Below, in pieces: positions 17,080 through 23,942 of a DNA stretch of 36,559 nucleotides. Positions within the stretch are counted from its first letter, which is position 1; each line of letters begins with the position of its first letter. Origin of the DNA: CAYVOX01 sp964453035. GTDB taxonomy: Bacteria; Chloroflexota; Anaerolineae; Anaerolineales; Anaerolineaceae. Below the pieces are notes generated by a model. It was given only the letters and a program-made list of their open reading frames with translations, searched no databases and was not told the DNA's origin. The stretch is taken from positions 1 to 36,559 of the forward strand of contig CAYVOX010000017.1 of assembly GCA_964453035.1 (NCBI GenBank), read 5' to 3'. A program made the position numbers and the translations under genes.

Positions 17080-17108
17080 AGTATAGCGTAATTTAAGGGC
17101 AATGTCAA
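17080..17108 (-). promoter_or_regulatory. Strong sigma-70 promoter of csp
   Basis: On the minus strand, the perfect -35 TTGACA (17108-17103) and the -10 TATACT (17085-17080) are separated by 17 bp. The predicted transcription start is near 17073, which implies a 5' leader of about 136 nt before the csp start. Confidence 0.88.
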
Positions 17109-17163
17109 GCGGTATTTTTCAAATATGCTCAAATCGGCCTCGGAATTGCCCTTCTCCGCGCCT

Positions 17164-18480
17164 CTAACGGGGCAGAATCGGGTAAGTGATGCCCCCGTGC
17201 GGGAACACCAGCACATCCGCCTGTCCCGGGAAGCGTCCGCGCGCCCGTGCCAGCCCCTCCTCAGCCCCGCTCACAAAATCCACAAACGGCAGGCGCTCGT
17301 GGATCTCAAGCGGGATGGTGGGGGCGTAAAGCAGCAGGGTGGCGTGGCGCATGGCTTGCAGAGCAAAGTACAGGAAGAATTTATCCTCCTCGCCCATGCC
17401 CTTCAATTTGAGCTTGGGCACCAGCGGCAGCAGCAGCGGCGCCAGTGTGCGCAGCGCCCCCTTGCCCAGCGGCAGCTTCTTGTTGGCCAATCCAAACACG
17501 CCCACCCCCTCCTCCGCCTTAACCAGGGTAAGCATCACCCCGCCCTTCTTAACCGCCCGGATGGTGTTTGCCAGCGCCTTCACGCCCTGGCGCAGGTCGC
17601 TGTTCATCGGGTGCGAGCAGGTGATGACCACATCCGCCGCGCGCGGCACCTGCACGCCGTAAATCTGCGCGCTGGTCTTCACCCCTTCGCGGTGCGCCTG
17701 GATGGCATCCCCCGCCACCACCCGCACCACCTGCAGCGCGCTATTCAGCACCGCGTTGATGATAAACACCGGCGCCTTCACCATCTTGCCGGCTTCTTCC
17801 AGGTCCTGGCGCATCGGGTTATGCTCAATCGGCTGGCCCACGTTGTTGAACGTGGCTGGCTGGCAGTTCAGCCCGTGGTTGTGCCCGATGGTTGCCCTTC
17901 CGGCCACCCCCGGGAAGAGATTCTTGTAGCCCCCGCCAAAACTGGCGATGATGTGCGGTTCAATGCAGCCAATCGAAACCACCAATCCCGCCTCCGCCAC
18001 CGCCCTGTTGATCAATACCGGCGTGCCTCGGCTGGTGGTGCCCAGGTTAGTGAGCTTCTCGGGGTCGTCCACATCATGATCCACCACCCTCATGCCCCCC
18101 AGCGAGCTCAACCCGGTGCGCTCCAGCACCTCGGCTTCGGTCATCGGTCGGTGCACGCCCAGCGCCGGGATGATGCTGATTTGCTCAGGCTTCACCCCCG
18201 CCTCGCGCAGCTCCGCCAGCACGTGCGGCAGGATCAACTTAACCGGTGTGGGACGGCTGGCGTCATCCATCACCAGCGCCACTCGCCCGCCCGCGCGGGC
18301 CAGTTCGCCCAGGCGCGCCATGCCAAACGGCTCAGCCAGCGCCCGGCGGGTTTCCGCGCTCGTATCCGCCACCCCCGGCAGCGCCGAGGGTTCCATTTGA
18401 CCCAGCAGGTTCCATCCCTCCGGCAATGTGAGGGGGATGCTTTGCGCTCCCCAGGGCAGTTGAATGGTTTGCGTTGCCAT
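17164..18480 (-). CDS. LarA-family nickel-dependent racemase (lactate racemase-like, DUF2088)
   Basis: This 438-aa protein belongs to the LarA family, which uses the nickel-pincer (NPN) cofactor to racemise or epimerise 2-hydroxyacids. The residues that bind the cofactor and act in catalysis in Lactobacillus LarA (His108, His174, Lys184, His200) all have counterparts at the same spacing: H110 in LGVHRP, H176 in IEPHII, K186 in GGYKNLFPG and H202 in GHNH. MDDASRPTP is the family N-terminal motif. ATG 18480 follows GGAGGAGA; the frame extends 26 codons upstream without a better start. The cofactor genes larB, larC and larE are not in this window. The substrate may be lactate or another 2-hydroxyacid. 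Confidence 0.88.
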   Translation of the reverse strand: MATQTIQLPWGAQSIPLTLPEGWNLLGQMEPSALPGVADTSAETRRALAEPFGMARLGELARAGGRVALVMDDASRPTPVKLILPHVLAELREAGVKPEQISIIPALGVHRPMTEAEVLERTGLSSLGGMRVVDHDVDDPEKLTNLGTTSRGTPVLINRAVAEAGLVVSIGCIEPHIIASFGGGYKNLFPGVAGRATIGHNHGLNCQPATFNNVGQPIEHNPMRQDLEEAGKMVKAPVFIINAVLNSALQVVRVVAGDAIQAHREGVKTSAQIYGVQVPRAADVVITCSHPMNSDLRQGVKALANTIRAVKKGGVMLTLVKAEEGVGVFGLANKKLPLGKGALRTLAPLLLPLVPKLKLKGMGEEDKFFLYFALQAMRHATLLLYAPTIPLEIHERLPFVDFVSGAEEGLARARGRFPGQADVLVFPHGGITYPILPR

Positions 18481-18586
18481 GTCTTCATCTCCTCCAAATT
18501 TAAAAGTCGAATAAACGCTTGCCCCCCGGCAGATATGCTTGATTCTATACGAAATCAAAATCCGTACCAGCCCGTGAGCGGGAAAA

Positions 18587-19900
18587 TCAAGGGTAGGGAG
18601 TGGAAGAGGTTGCCGTAGGGGTGCGCGTCCGCGTGGGGGTAGGCCCGGTGGGTGTGAGCGTGGGCGTAGAGGTTGGACCGGTGGGGGTGATGGTGGGTGT
18701 CAGCGTGGGCGTGGCGCTTGGGCGGGTGGCTGTGCGCGTGGGCGTCAGCGTGATGGTGCGCGTGGCGGTGGGCGGCAGGGTGGGCGTGATGGTGCGGCTG
18801 GCGGTGGGGCTGGGCACGTTGGTCAGCTGGTATTCCATGGTGCGCACAACTTCAGCCAGGGGTGCCGGGGTTAACAGGAAGTTCGCCGCCTGCTGCAGCA
18901 CCGGCTGTAAACGGGCGCGCTCCGCCAGGAAGACCGTTCGCCCGGTCTCGTTGGGCATCTGCCAGGTGGGTAAATCGCGCGTCAGGTTGTAAAAATTGAT
19001 CCGCGCCGGATCGCCTAGCTTGAGCGCAAAGGGGATGTACCCCAGCAGGTCGGGCAGTGTCAGGTTGCTTTCCACGGTCTTCTGGTAGGCGCTGTAAATC
19101 TGCGGCAGCCGGGCCAGGTTGCCGTTTTGCAGAAGGCGCAGCAAGATGGTGCGAAACACCTCCTGCTGGCGGCGGTTGCGGTCAGCTTCGTCCGTCCCCA
19201 GCCTGAAGCGAATATAGCACAGCACCTGCTCGCCGCTCATGTGAAACACGCCGGTAGGAATGCCCCCGCACAGCTTGGGGTCAGGATAGGCCTGCAGCAC
19301 GGTCACATCCAGCCCGCCCAGCGTCTGATCAATGAACCGTTTAAATTCATCCAGGTGCACCAGCGCCCAGTGCACCGGGCGGATGCCAAAGTTGTATTCG
19401 ATGGTTTGCGCCAGCAACCTGCCCCCGCCCAGCGCATACGAGACTTCCAGCCGCTGCATGGTGTAACCGGGAATATACACCAGCAAATCCGGCGGTAGCG
19501 AAACCACGCTGGCGCGCCCCAGGCGCGGATGGTAGAGCATCAGCAGAATGGCATCCGTGCGCCCGATGAACGGCGCCTCTCGGTCGGTGCCCACCAGTAC
19601 CAACGCCTGCACCTCCCGGTCCACCTGCAGCCCGCTCAACGGCGGCGGGATGGGGGTGATGGGTGTAAAGCGCGGGGTAGGGTAATTACCCCACGGGCGC
19701 AACGAGTCAAAAGTGGCGGTGGGGAGCGGGGTGGGCGTGTTGCTGGGAGTAACCGTTGCAGTTGGCGGAAGCGAAGCCGTGAGCGTTGCCGTGTGCACCG
19801 GCGTTGGGCTGGGCTGCGGGCTACCGCAGCCGGCCAGGATCACCAGGGCCAGCAGCAGGGAGAGCACCCCCAGGGCTAGAGAGCGGTTCACGCCGGGCAT
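18587..19900 (-). CDS. LytR-CpsA-Psr (LCP) family lipoprotein with Pro/Thr-rich tail
   Basis: This 437-aa protein is predicted to move polyprenyl-linked glycopolymers onto a cell-surface acceptor. It has a lipobox, VILAGC (Cys25), followed by a Pro/Thr spacer. The LCP domain (about 90-300) shows LVGTDREAPFIGRTDAIL, LGGGRLLAQTIEYNFGI, GGLDVTV and ADRNRRQQEVF. The motif usually read as SIPRD is SLPPD here, so the family arginine is replaced by proline. The last 70 residues are Thr/Pro repeats. Lipoprotein anchoring and the long tail are unusual, since most LCP proteins have an N-terminal helix. It is the natural partner of the polysaccharide block 5 kb away, though not in its operon. It has no Shine-Dalgarno; TGCTATAAT ends 6 nt before the ATG. 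Confidence 0.87.
   Translation of the reverse strand: MPGVNRSLALGVLSLLLALVILAGCGSPQPSPTPVHTATLTASLPPTATVTPSNTPTPLPTATFDSLRPWGNYPTPRFTPITPIPPPLSGLQVDREVQALVLVGTDREAPFIGRTDAILLMLYHPRLGRASVVSLPPDLLVYIPGYTMQRLEVSYALGGGRLLAQTIEYNFGIRPVHWALVHLDEFKRFIDQTLGGLDVTVLQAYPDPKLCGGIPTGVFHMSGEQVLCYIRFRLGTDEADRNRRQQEVFRTILLRLLQNGNLARLPQIYSAYQKTVESNLTLPDLLGYIPFALKLGDPARINFYNLTRDLPTWQMPNETGRTVFLAERARLQPVLQQAANFLLTPAPLAEVVRTMEYQLTNVPSPTASRTITPTLPPTATRTITLTPTRTATRPSATPTLTPTITPTGPTSTPTLTPTGPTPTRTRTPTATSSTPYP
18600..18800 (-). repeat. Low-complexity Pro/Thr-encoding repeat tract in the LCP gene
   Basis: Irregular 6-18-bp repeats of a (g/c)gtgggcgt(g/c) type on the plus strand encode TPTxTPTGPT-like units in the LCP C-terminus. 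The units TPTLTPTGPTS and TPTLTPTGPTP are near-identical neighbours. Such a tract can change length by slippage. Confidence 0.75.
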
Positions 19901-19906
19901 ATCAGG

Positions 19907-19915
19907 ATTATAGCA
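19907..19915 (-). promoter_or_regulatory. Extended -10 promoter, leaderless start of the LCP gene
   Basis: On the minus strand, TGC TATAAT is followed by 6 nt and then the ATG at 19900. No -35 box is clear, but the TG extended -10 compensates. Transcription would start at or next to the A of the ATG. Confidence 0.65.
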
Positions 19916-20012
19916 TCAATGCGCCAATCCCCCGTCCAAACCAGTCCGCAGCAGAACGCATGAACCGCCATTCGGCAGCACACCACCAGGAACACACTAT
20001 CCCAAACACGCG

Positions 20013-20519
20013 CTATTTATTCTTCACCAGGCTGGCTTCAAACACAAAGGTGCTGGTCTTAAAATCCGGGTAAGCGCTGATTTTTCCGTTGGTAATTTTA
20101 CCGTTCACCTCCTGCGCCCGCCAGTAGGACGAGTGGTTATAGGTGCTGCTATCCACCCCCTTGCAGTTGCGCGTGCAGGCATTTCCCCCCGTCACCCCCA
20201 CAATTCCGCTCATCATGCCGGTTTCACCGTCATAAGTTCCCGTGAACTTGAAGTTAAACGTCTCCGTGAAAAGCGGAAAATCTGCCTGGGGGATATCCTC
20301 CAGCACCGCCTTGCCCTCGCCCACAACCTTCCCCTCGTTGAACCTGATGGTTAACGTGAGGGCATTGAGGCTCAAAGTTCGCTTTCCCAGGTTGGGCACA
20401 CTGAAGGTGCCAACATACTCATCAAACTCCAGATCTTGCAGGGTGCTGCAGCCCGGCAGCAAAATCACCGTCAGGGCTATCACCACCACCAGCACAATCG
20501 CCTTCGATCGGTTGCTCAC
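20013..20519 (-). CDS. Small lipoprotein of unknown function
   Basis: I do not recognise a family. The 168-aa product has a classic lipoprotein signal: MSNRSK, a hydrophobic core and VILLPGC with the Cys near residue 24. The mature part is rich in beta-strand patterns (VGTFSVPNLGKRTLSLNALT, FNFKFTGTYDGETG) and looks like a small beta-barrel or sandwich. Two cysteines in ACTRNC could form a disulfide. The start is GTG with GGAGG 7 nt upstream, driven by a clear promoter. It is divergent from the VOC gene and 112 bp upstream of the LCP gene, in which I see no terminator. Confidence 0.8.
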   Translation of the reverse strand: MSNRSKAIVLVVVIALTVILLPGCSTLQDLEFDEYVGTFSVPNLGKRTLSLNALTLTIRFNEGKVVGEGKAVLEDIPQADFPLFTETFNFKFTGTYDGETGMMSGIVGVTGGNACTRNCKGVDSSTYNHSSYWRAQEVNGKITNGKISAYPDFKTSTFVFEASLVKNK

Positions 20520-20551
20520 AACGCTGCCTCCACGATCAAGTTCTCGCCATC

Positions 20552-20580
20552 ATTGTACAGAGTTATCGCTTGCTTTTCAA
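20552..20580 (-). promoter_or_regulatory. Promoter of the small lipoprotein gene
   Basis: On the minus strand, TTGAAA (20580-20575) and TACAAT (20557-20552) are separated by 17 bp. The predicted start near 20545 gives a leader of about 25 nt that contains GGAGG. It faces away from the VOC promoter; the two -35 boxes are 34 bp apart. Confidence 0.8.
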
Positions 20581-20614
20581 TCATCCCGGCCCGACGAGAT
20601 TTTCGCGCAACAGG

Positions 20615-20643
20615 TTGACGCCCCCTCCCTCCTGTTCTATACT
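20615..20643 (+). promoter_or_regulatory. Promoter of the VOC-MEMO-CorC operon
   Basis: TTGACG (20615-20620) and TATACT (20638-20643) are separated by 17 bp. The predicted transcription start near 20650 gives a leader of about 20 nt that contains the AGGAGC ribosome site of the VOC gene. Confidence 0.82.
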
Positions 20644-20670
20644 GAAAGAAATTCCGCACAGGAGCTATTG

Positions 20671-21120
20671 ATGCGCACCCCTCTTCCCCATGCCGTCACC
20701 CAGATTGCCTTCGTCGTTGATGATATCGAAAAGTACCTGCAGCGCTTCGCGCGCCTCTTCAACCTCGAAACGCCCACCTGGCGCCTCACCAACCCCTACG
20801 AGCAAACCCAACTGACCTACAAAAACCAGCCTTCCACCACCGCCCGCGCCAAGCTGGGCTTCATTAACTTAGAAAACATCACCCTCGAATTCATCGAGCC
20901 CGTCGGCGGCCCTTCCGTCTGGCAGGATTTCCTGCAAACCCGCGGGCCGGGCATCCAGCACATCGCCTTTGAAGTTAAAGGCGCAAAGACCATCATTGCA
21001 TCCTTCGAAGAAGAGGGCATCCCCCTCGGGCAGACCAGCCAGTTCAGCGGTGGGCGCGCCGCCTATCTGGCAGCGCTCAACATCCTCGGTTGCGATCTCG
21101 AACTGCTGGAGCATGATTAA
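20671..21120 (+). CDS. VOC-superfamily (glyoxalase / methylmalonyl-CoA epimerase-like) protein
   Basis: This 149-aa protein consists of two beta-alpha-beta-beta-beta modules. The first opens TQIAFVVDDIEKYLQRFARL and contains LGFINLENITLEFIEP; the second contains GPGIQHIAFEVKG and ends CDLELLEHD. In metal-dependent relatives the ligands are His, Gln/Glu, His and Glu. Here the first His is Gln (VTQIAF), while the others (Glu in LEFIE, His in IQHIAF, Glu in LELLE) look kept. Activity may differ from that of methylmalonyl-CoA epimerase. ATG 20671 is preceded by AGGAG; the frame is open further upstream, but that part lies before the predicted transcription start. It is the first gene of an operon with MEMO and CorC. 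Confidence 0.83.
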   Translation: MRTPLPHAVTQIAFVVDDIEKYLQRFARLFNLETPTWRLTNPYEQTQLTYKNQPSTTARAKLGFINLENITLEFIEPVGGPSVWQDFLQTRGPGIQHIAFEVKGAKTIIASFEEEGIPLGQTSQFSGGRAAYLAALNILGCDLELLEHD

Positions 21121-21150
21121 TCCGCTCGCCCCTTGCACGGAGGTGACCCC

Positions 21151-22038
21151 ATGCCAACCCTGATCAATCCCCGCCCATCCCCCATCGCCGGCCGCTGGTA
21201 CGAAGGTAATCCGCGCCGGCTTGCTCAGCAGGTGGATGAATACCTCTCTGAGGCGCGCCTGCCTGCCCTGCAGGGCCAGGTGGTGGGACTGGTTGCCCCG
21301 CACGCCGGGCACATTTATTCCGGGCGCACCGCCGGGCACGCCTTCCGCGCGGTGCAGGGGCAAAGCTTTGACCTGGTGATCGTCGCCTCCCCGCTGCACG
21401 CCTACCACCCCGCCCCCCTACTCACCTCGGCGCACGCCGCCTATGAGACGCCCCTCGGCCTCATCCCCATTGACACGGAGGCCCTGGCGCAGTTCTCGCA
21501 GGCTCTGCAGGATCTCGGCGCCCCACCCCTCACTGCCGTCCCGCGTGATCCCGAACACGCCCTTGAAATTGAGTTGCCCTTCCTGCAGCGCGCCCTGGCT
21601 GGCGCATTCTCCCTGCTGCCGCTGATGGTGCGCACCCACGACCCTGAGGCGCTCCAACGGGTGGGGCAATCCCTGGCGCAGGTCTGCCAGCCGCGCCGCG
21701 CCTTGCTGGTTGCCAGCACCGATCTTTCCCATTTTTACACCCAGGCTGAGGCGCGCGACCTGGATACGCACATGCTCTCCCAGGTGCAGGCTTTCTCGCC
21801 GCGCGGCGTGCTGCAGGCTGAAGCCACGGGCACAGGTTTTGCCTGCGGCGCAGGCGCCGTTGCCGCCATTCTGTGGGCTGCCCAGGCGCTCGGCGCTGAT
21901 TCAGCCCGCATCATCCACTATTCCACCTCCGCCGATGAAACTGGCGATACCTCTCAGGTGGTCGGCTACGGAGCCGTTGTGCTCACCAAAATCGCCGCCC
22001 CTCAACCCCCGCAGCAACCCCCGGGCCAGCCCGCATGA
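21151..22038 (+). CDS. amrB: MEMO-family protein (AmmeMemoRadiSam system protein B)
   Basis: This 295-aa protein of the MEMO1 family is structurally related to extradiol dioxygenases. The family N-terminus RPSPIAGRWYEGNPRRL is clear. The metal-pocket pattern is present: His in APHAGHIYSG, His in SPLHAYHP, His in STDLSHFY and Cys in TGFACGAGAV. In many prokaryotes MEMO is linked with AMMECR1 and a radical SAM protein; neither of those types is adjacent here. ATG 21151 is preceded by a near-perfect GGAGGTGA; six codons upstream also form an open frame. It lies 30 bp after the VOC gene and overlaps the CorC gene by ATGA, so the three are cotranscribed. The biochemical role is not settled. Confidence 0.9.
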   Translation: MPTLINPRPSPIAGRWYEGNPRRLAQQVDEYLSEARLPALQGQVVGLVAPHAGHIYSGRTAGHAFRAVQGQSFDLVIVASPLHAYHPAPLLTSAHAAYETPLGLIPIDTEALAQFSQALQDLGAPPLTAVPRDPEHALEIELPFLQRALAGAFSLLPLMVRTHDPEALQRVGQSLAQVCQPRRALLVASTDLSHFYTQAEARDLDTHMLSQVQAFSPRGVLQAEATGTGFACGAGAVAAILWAAQALGADSARIIHYSTSADETGDTSQVVGYGAVVLTKIAAPQPPQQPPGQPA

Positions 22039-23357
22039 CCTTAGGCGACATTCTGCTCATCTTCACCCTCATCCTGCTCAACGGCTTCTTCGTCGCCGTG
22101 GAATTTGCCGCGGTGGCTTCGCGCCGCGCCCGCCTGGACCTGCTCGCCGATCCCTCCGGCGCCGTCAGCCAGCAGGTGCACCGCTGGTTAGATCAACCCG
22201 CCTCCCGCGAGCGCCTCATCGCCGCCACCCAGCTCGGCATCACGGTGGTCAGCCTGGCACTGGGCGCTGTGGGCGAAAACGCCTTCGAAGCCTGGCTGGA
22301 ACCCTATTTTCACGACGCGCACTTCCCCCAGTGGCTACAATTTTTGGATAGCGTCCTACCGGCCCTGCCCCTGGCGCTCTCGCTCATCATCGTCACCAGT
22401 TTGCACGTCGTGCTGGGCGAGCAGGTGCCTAAGGTGGCTGTTCTACGCGCCCCCGAGCGCTTCATGCTCACCGCCGCGCCCTTCATGCGCATTTTCATCG
22501 GTTTCTTCCGCTGGTTCATCAGCGTTCTGGATTGGGCTACCCGCGCCGTGCTGCGCATCTTTGGCCTGCCCGCCACCAGCCCGCACGCCCTGGCCTACTC
22601 CGCAGAGGAAATCAAGGAAATGGTCAGCGGCCCCGAGGTGGAAGGCGCCCTGGAGCCCTCCGAGCGCGAAATGCTCACCGCCGTGATTGATTTTGGCGAA
22701 ATGGTCGTGCGCCAGGTGGCCCTGCCGCGCACCGAAATCATCGCCGTCGAAGCCAGCGCCCCCATCGAAGAAATCATCCGCCTGGCAACTGAAAACGCCA
22801 TCACCAAGCTGCCCGTTTATGAAGAAAACCTCGATCAGATTACCGGTGTCATCCATATCCGCGATGTGCTGGCTCGCATGGCTGGCGGGCAAACCCAGGG
22901 CTGCTGCGCCCGAGACCTGGCGCGCGAGGCACTCTTCGTCCCGGAGACCATCTCCGTAAGCCAGCTGCTGCGCGAGTTCCGCGCCCGCCGCATGCACATT
23001 GCCATTGTCCTCGATGAGTTCGGCGGCACCACCGGCCTGGTCACCCTGGAAGATTTGCTGGAGGAAATCGTCGGGGAAGTCTCCGACCCCTTCGACAAGC
23101 AATCCCCCCACATCCTCTCCCAGCCGGATGGCTCTGCCCAGGTGGACGGCATGACCCTTATCGCCGAGGTCAACGAGCAGCTGGGGTTGAACCTGATGAA
23201 CCCGCATTACGACACCCTCGCCGGCTACCTGCTCGAAAAACTGGGCCGCATTCCACAGCAGGGCGAGCAATACGACGACGTTCCCAACGGCATTCGCCTC
23301 ACCGTCACCCAGATGGAGCGCCTGCGCATTGCCCTGGTGCAGATAGAAAAGTTGTAA
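22035..23357 (+). CDS. CorC/HlyC (CNNM-like) DUF21-CBS transporter-associated protein
   Basis: This 440-aa protein has the order DUF21 membrane domain (about 1-200; GDILLIFTLILLNGFFVAVE, with GEQVPKVAVLRAPE), a pair of CBS domains (about 215-335; LPRTEIIAVEASAPIEEII and IVLDEFGGTTGLVTLEDLLE EIVGE), then a CorC_HlyC domain (about 350-435; DGMTLIAEVNEQLGLN and LAGYLLEKLGRIP). Relatives export or sense magnesium, cobalt or other divalent ions and are often misnamed hemolysins. CBS pairs bind adenine nucleotides. The start overlaps MEMO by 4 bp. No intrinsic terminator is obvious after the stop. Confidence 0.92.
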   Translation: MTLGDILLIFTLILLNGFFVAVEFAAVASRRARLDLLADPSGAVSQQVHRWLDQPASRERLIAATQLGITVVSLALGAVGENAFEAWLEPYFHDAHFPQWLQFLDSVLPALPLALSLIIVTSLHVVLGEQVPKVAVLRAPERFMLTAAPFMRIFIGFFRWFISVLDWATRAVLRIFGLPATSPHALAYSAEEIKEMVSGPEVEGALEPSEREMLTAVIDFGEMVVRQVALPRTEIIAVEASAPIEEIIRLATENAITKLPVYEENLDQITGVIHIRDVLARMAGGQTQGCCARDLAREALFVPETISVSQLLREFRARRMHIAIVLDEFGGTTGLVTLEDLLEEIVGEVSDPFDKQSPHILSQPDGSAQVDGMTLIAEVNEQLGLNLMNPHYDTLAGYLLEKLGRIPQQGEQYDDVPNGIRLTVTQMERLRIALVQIEKL

Positions 23358-23476
23358 AGCCCTGAGCACAGGCTCATCCCCTCAACCTGGTTCGTAAAAA
23401 TCCGCAGCCCAACTTATCTCACCCCTGTATATTGGCATAAGCACCATTATTTAGACTACGCCCCTACATATGGGGA

Positions 23477-23505
23477 TTGTTTTAATTGGAGTAATATTGT
23501 AGAAT
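23477..23505 (+). promoter_or_regulatory. Probable promoter of the 64-aa gene
   Basis: TAGAAT (23500-23505) has a weak -35, TTGTTT (23477-23482), 17 bp upstream. The predicted transcription start near 23512 touches the left end of a palindrome. The 208-bp gap between CorC and the small gene is AT-rich and holds only this signal and the palindrome. Confidence 0.55.
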
Positions 23506-23512
23506 TATTTTA

Positions 23513-23529
23513 TTGACCTGTCAGGTCAA
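23513..23529. promoter_or_regulatory. 17-bp perfect palindrome at the transcription start (putative operator)
   Basis: TTGACCTG T CAGGTCAA is a perfect inverted repeat with a 1-nt centre. It starts about 1 nt from the predicted transcription start of the 64-aa gene. It is not followed by T residues, so it is not a terminator. Its size and symmetry suit a dimeric repressor. Confidence 0.6.
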
Positions 23530-23565
23530 GGTTTATCACTTCAAAAACCGAGAAAGGAGCAGATC

Positions 23566-23760
23566 ATGGCTTTCAGCTTCAAGAATTCAAAAGGCATCAC
23601 CTACTACCTGCACGCCACCACCCGCCAGCTCAAGAGCGGAAAACAACAGCAGCTTTTCTACTTCACCAAGGAAATCAAAGCCGGCGGGATTGACGCGCTG
23701 CCCAAAGGCTACATCGTCGCTGAGATGAAAACCGGCCTGCCGGTGCTCAAAAAGCAGTAA
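23566..23760 (+). CDS. Small 64-aa protein of unknown function
   Basis: I recognise no named family, although the pattern (N-terminal KNSKGITYYLHATTRQLKSG, then YFTKEIKAGGIDALPKGYIV and GLPVLKK) resembles a small protein that recurs in unrelated genomes. It is basic, lacks Cys, and has no signal or membrane segment, so it is probably cytosolic. Coding status is well supported by AAGGAG 6 nt before the ATG, by its own probable promoter with a palindrome at the start site and by a strong terminator 23 bp after the stop. It is therefore transcribed alone and probably regulated. Confidence 0.82.
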   Translation: MAFSFKNSKGITYYLHATTRQLKSGKQQQLFYFTKEIKAGGIDALPKGYIVAEMKTGLPVLKKQ

Positions 23761-23782
23761 ACCTGCTTCGAGAATGTTGTTC

Positions 23783-23813
23783 AGGCCCCGGAGCACGCCT
23801 CAACCCGGGGCCT
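23783..23813 (+). terminator. Rho-independent terminator of the 64-aa gene
   Basis: A perfect 9-bp stem, AGGCCCCGG/CCGGGGCCT, with a 13-nt loop is followed by an AT-rich tail (tacattttatt). The T-run is interrupted, so termination strength is uncertain. Confidence 0.75.
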
Positions 23814-23883
23814 TACATTTTATTCACCCAGAACACGACCCCGCGCCTAACTGGTTTGTTAGGTTAAAAGTTCGTAAATCAAA

Positions 23884-23911
23884 TTGCATTCGCCCTGAAA
23901 TATGCTATATT
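23884..23911 (+). promoter_or_regulatory. Promoter of the DUF4282 gene
   Basis: TTGCAT (23884-23889) and TATATT (23906-23911) are separated by 16 bp. The predicted start near 23918 leaves a leader of about 25 nt holding AAGGAGG. Confidence 0.65.
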
Positions 23912-23942
23912 ATCTGTACACTATTCCCAAGGAGGAAGCCTT

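Noticed and set aside
17125..18618. 497-codon plus-strand open frame opposite the LarA gene
   Set aside because: Its His/Arg/Gln-rich composition is typical of an antisense shadow, while the minus-strand frame has all LarA catalytic residues.
18600..18820. Dense short repeats that could be taken for a CRISPR or minisatellite locus
   Set aside because: The repeats are irregular, lack unique spacers and stay in frame with a Thr/Pro-rich tail of the LCP protein.
23358..23565. Possible small RNA in the AT-rich gap after the CorC gene
   Set aside because: Only short weak dyads (for example CCCC-N7-GGGG near 23461-23475) are present, with no convincing promoter-terminator pair apart from that of the 64-aa gene.
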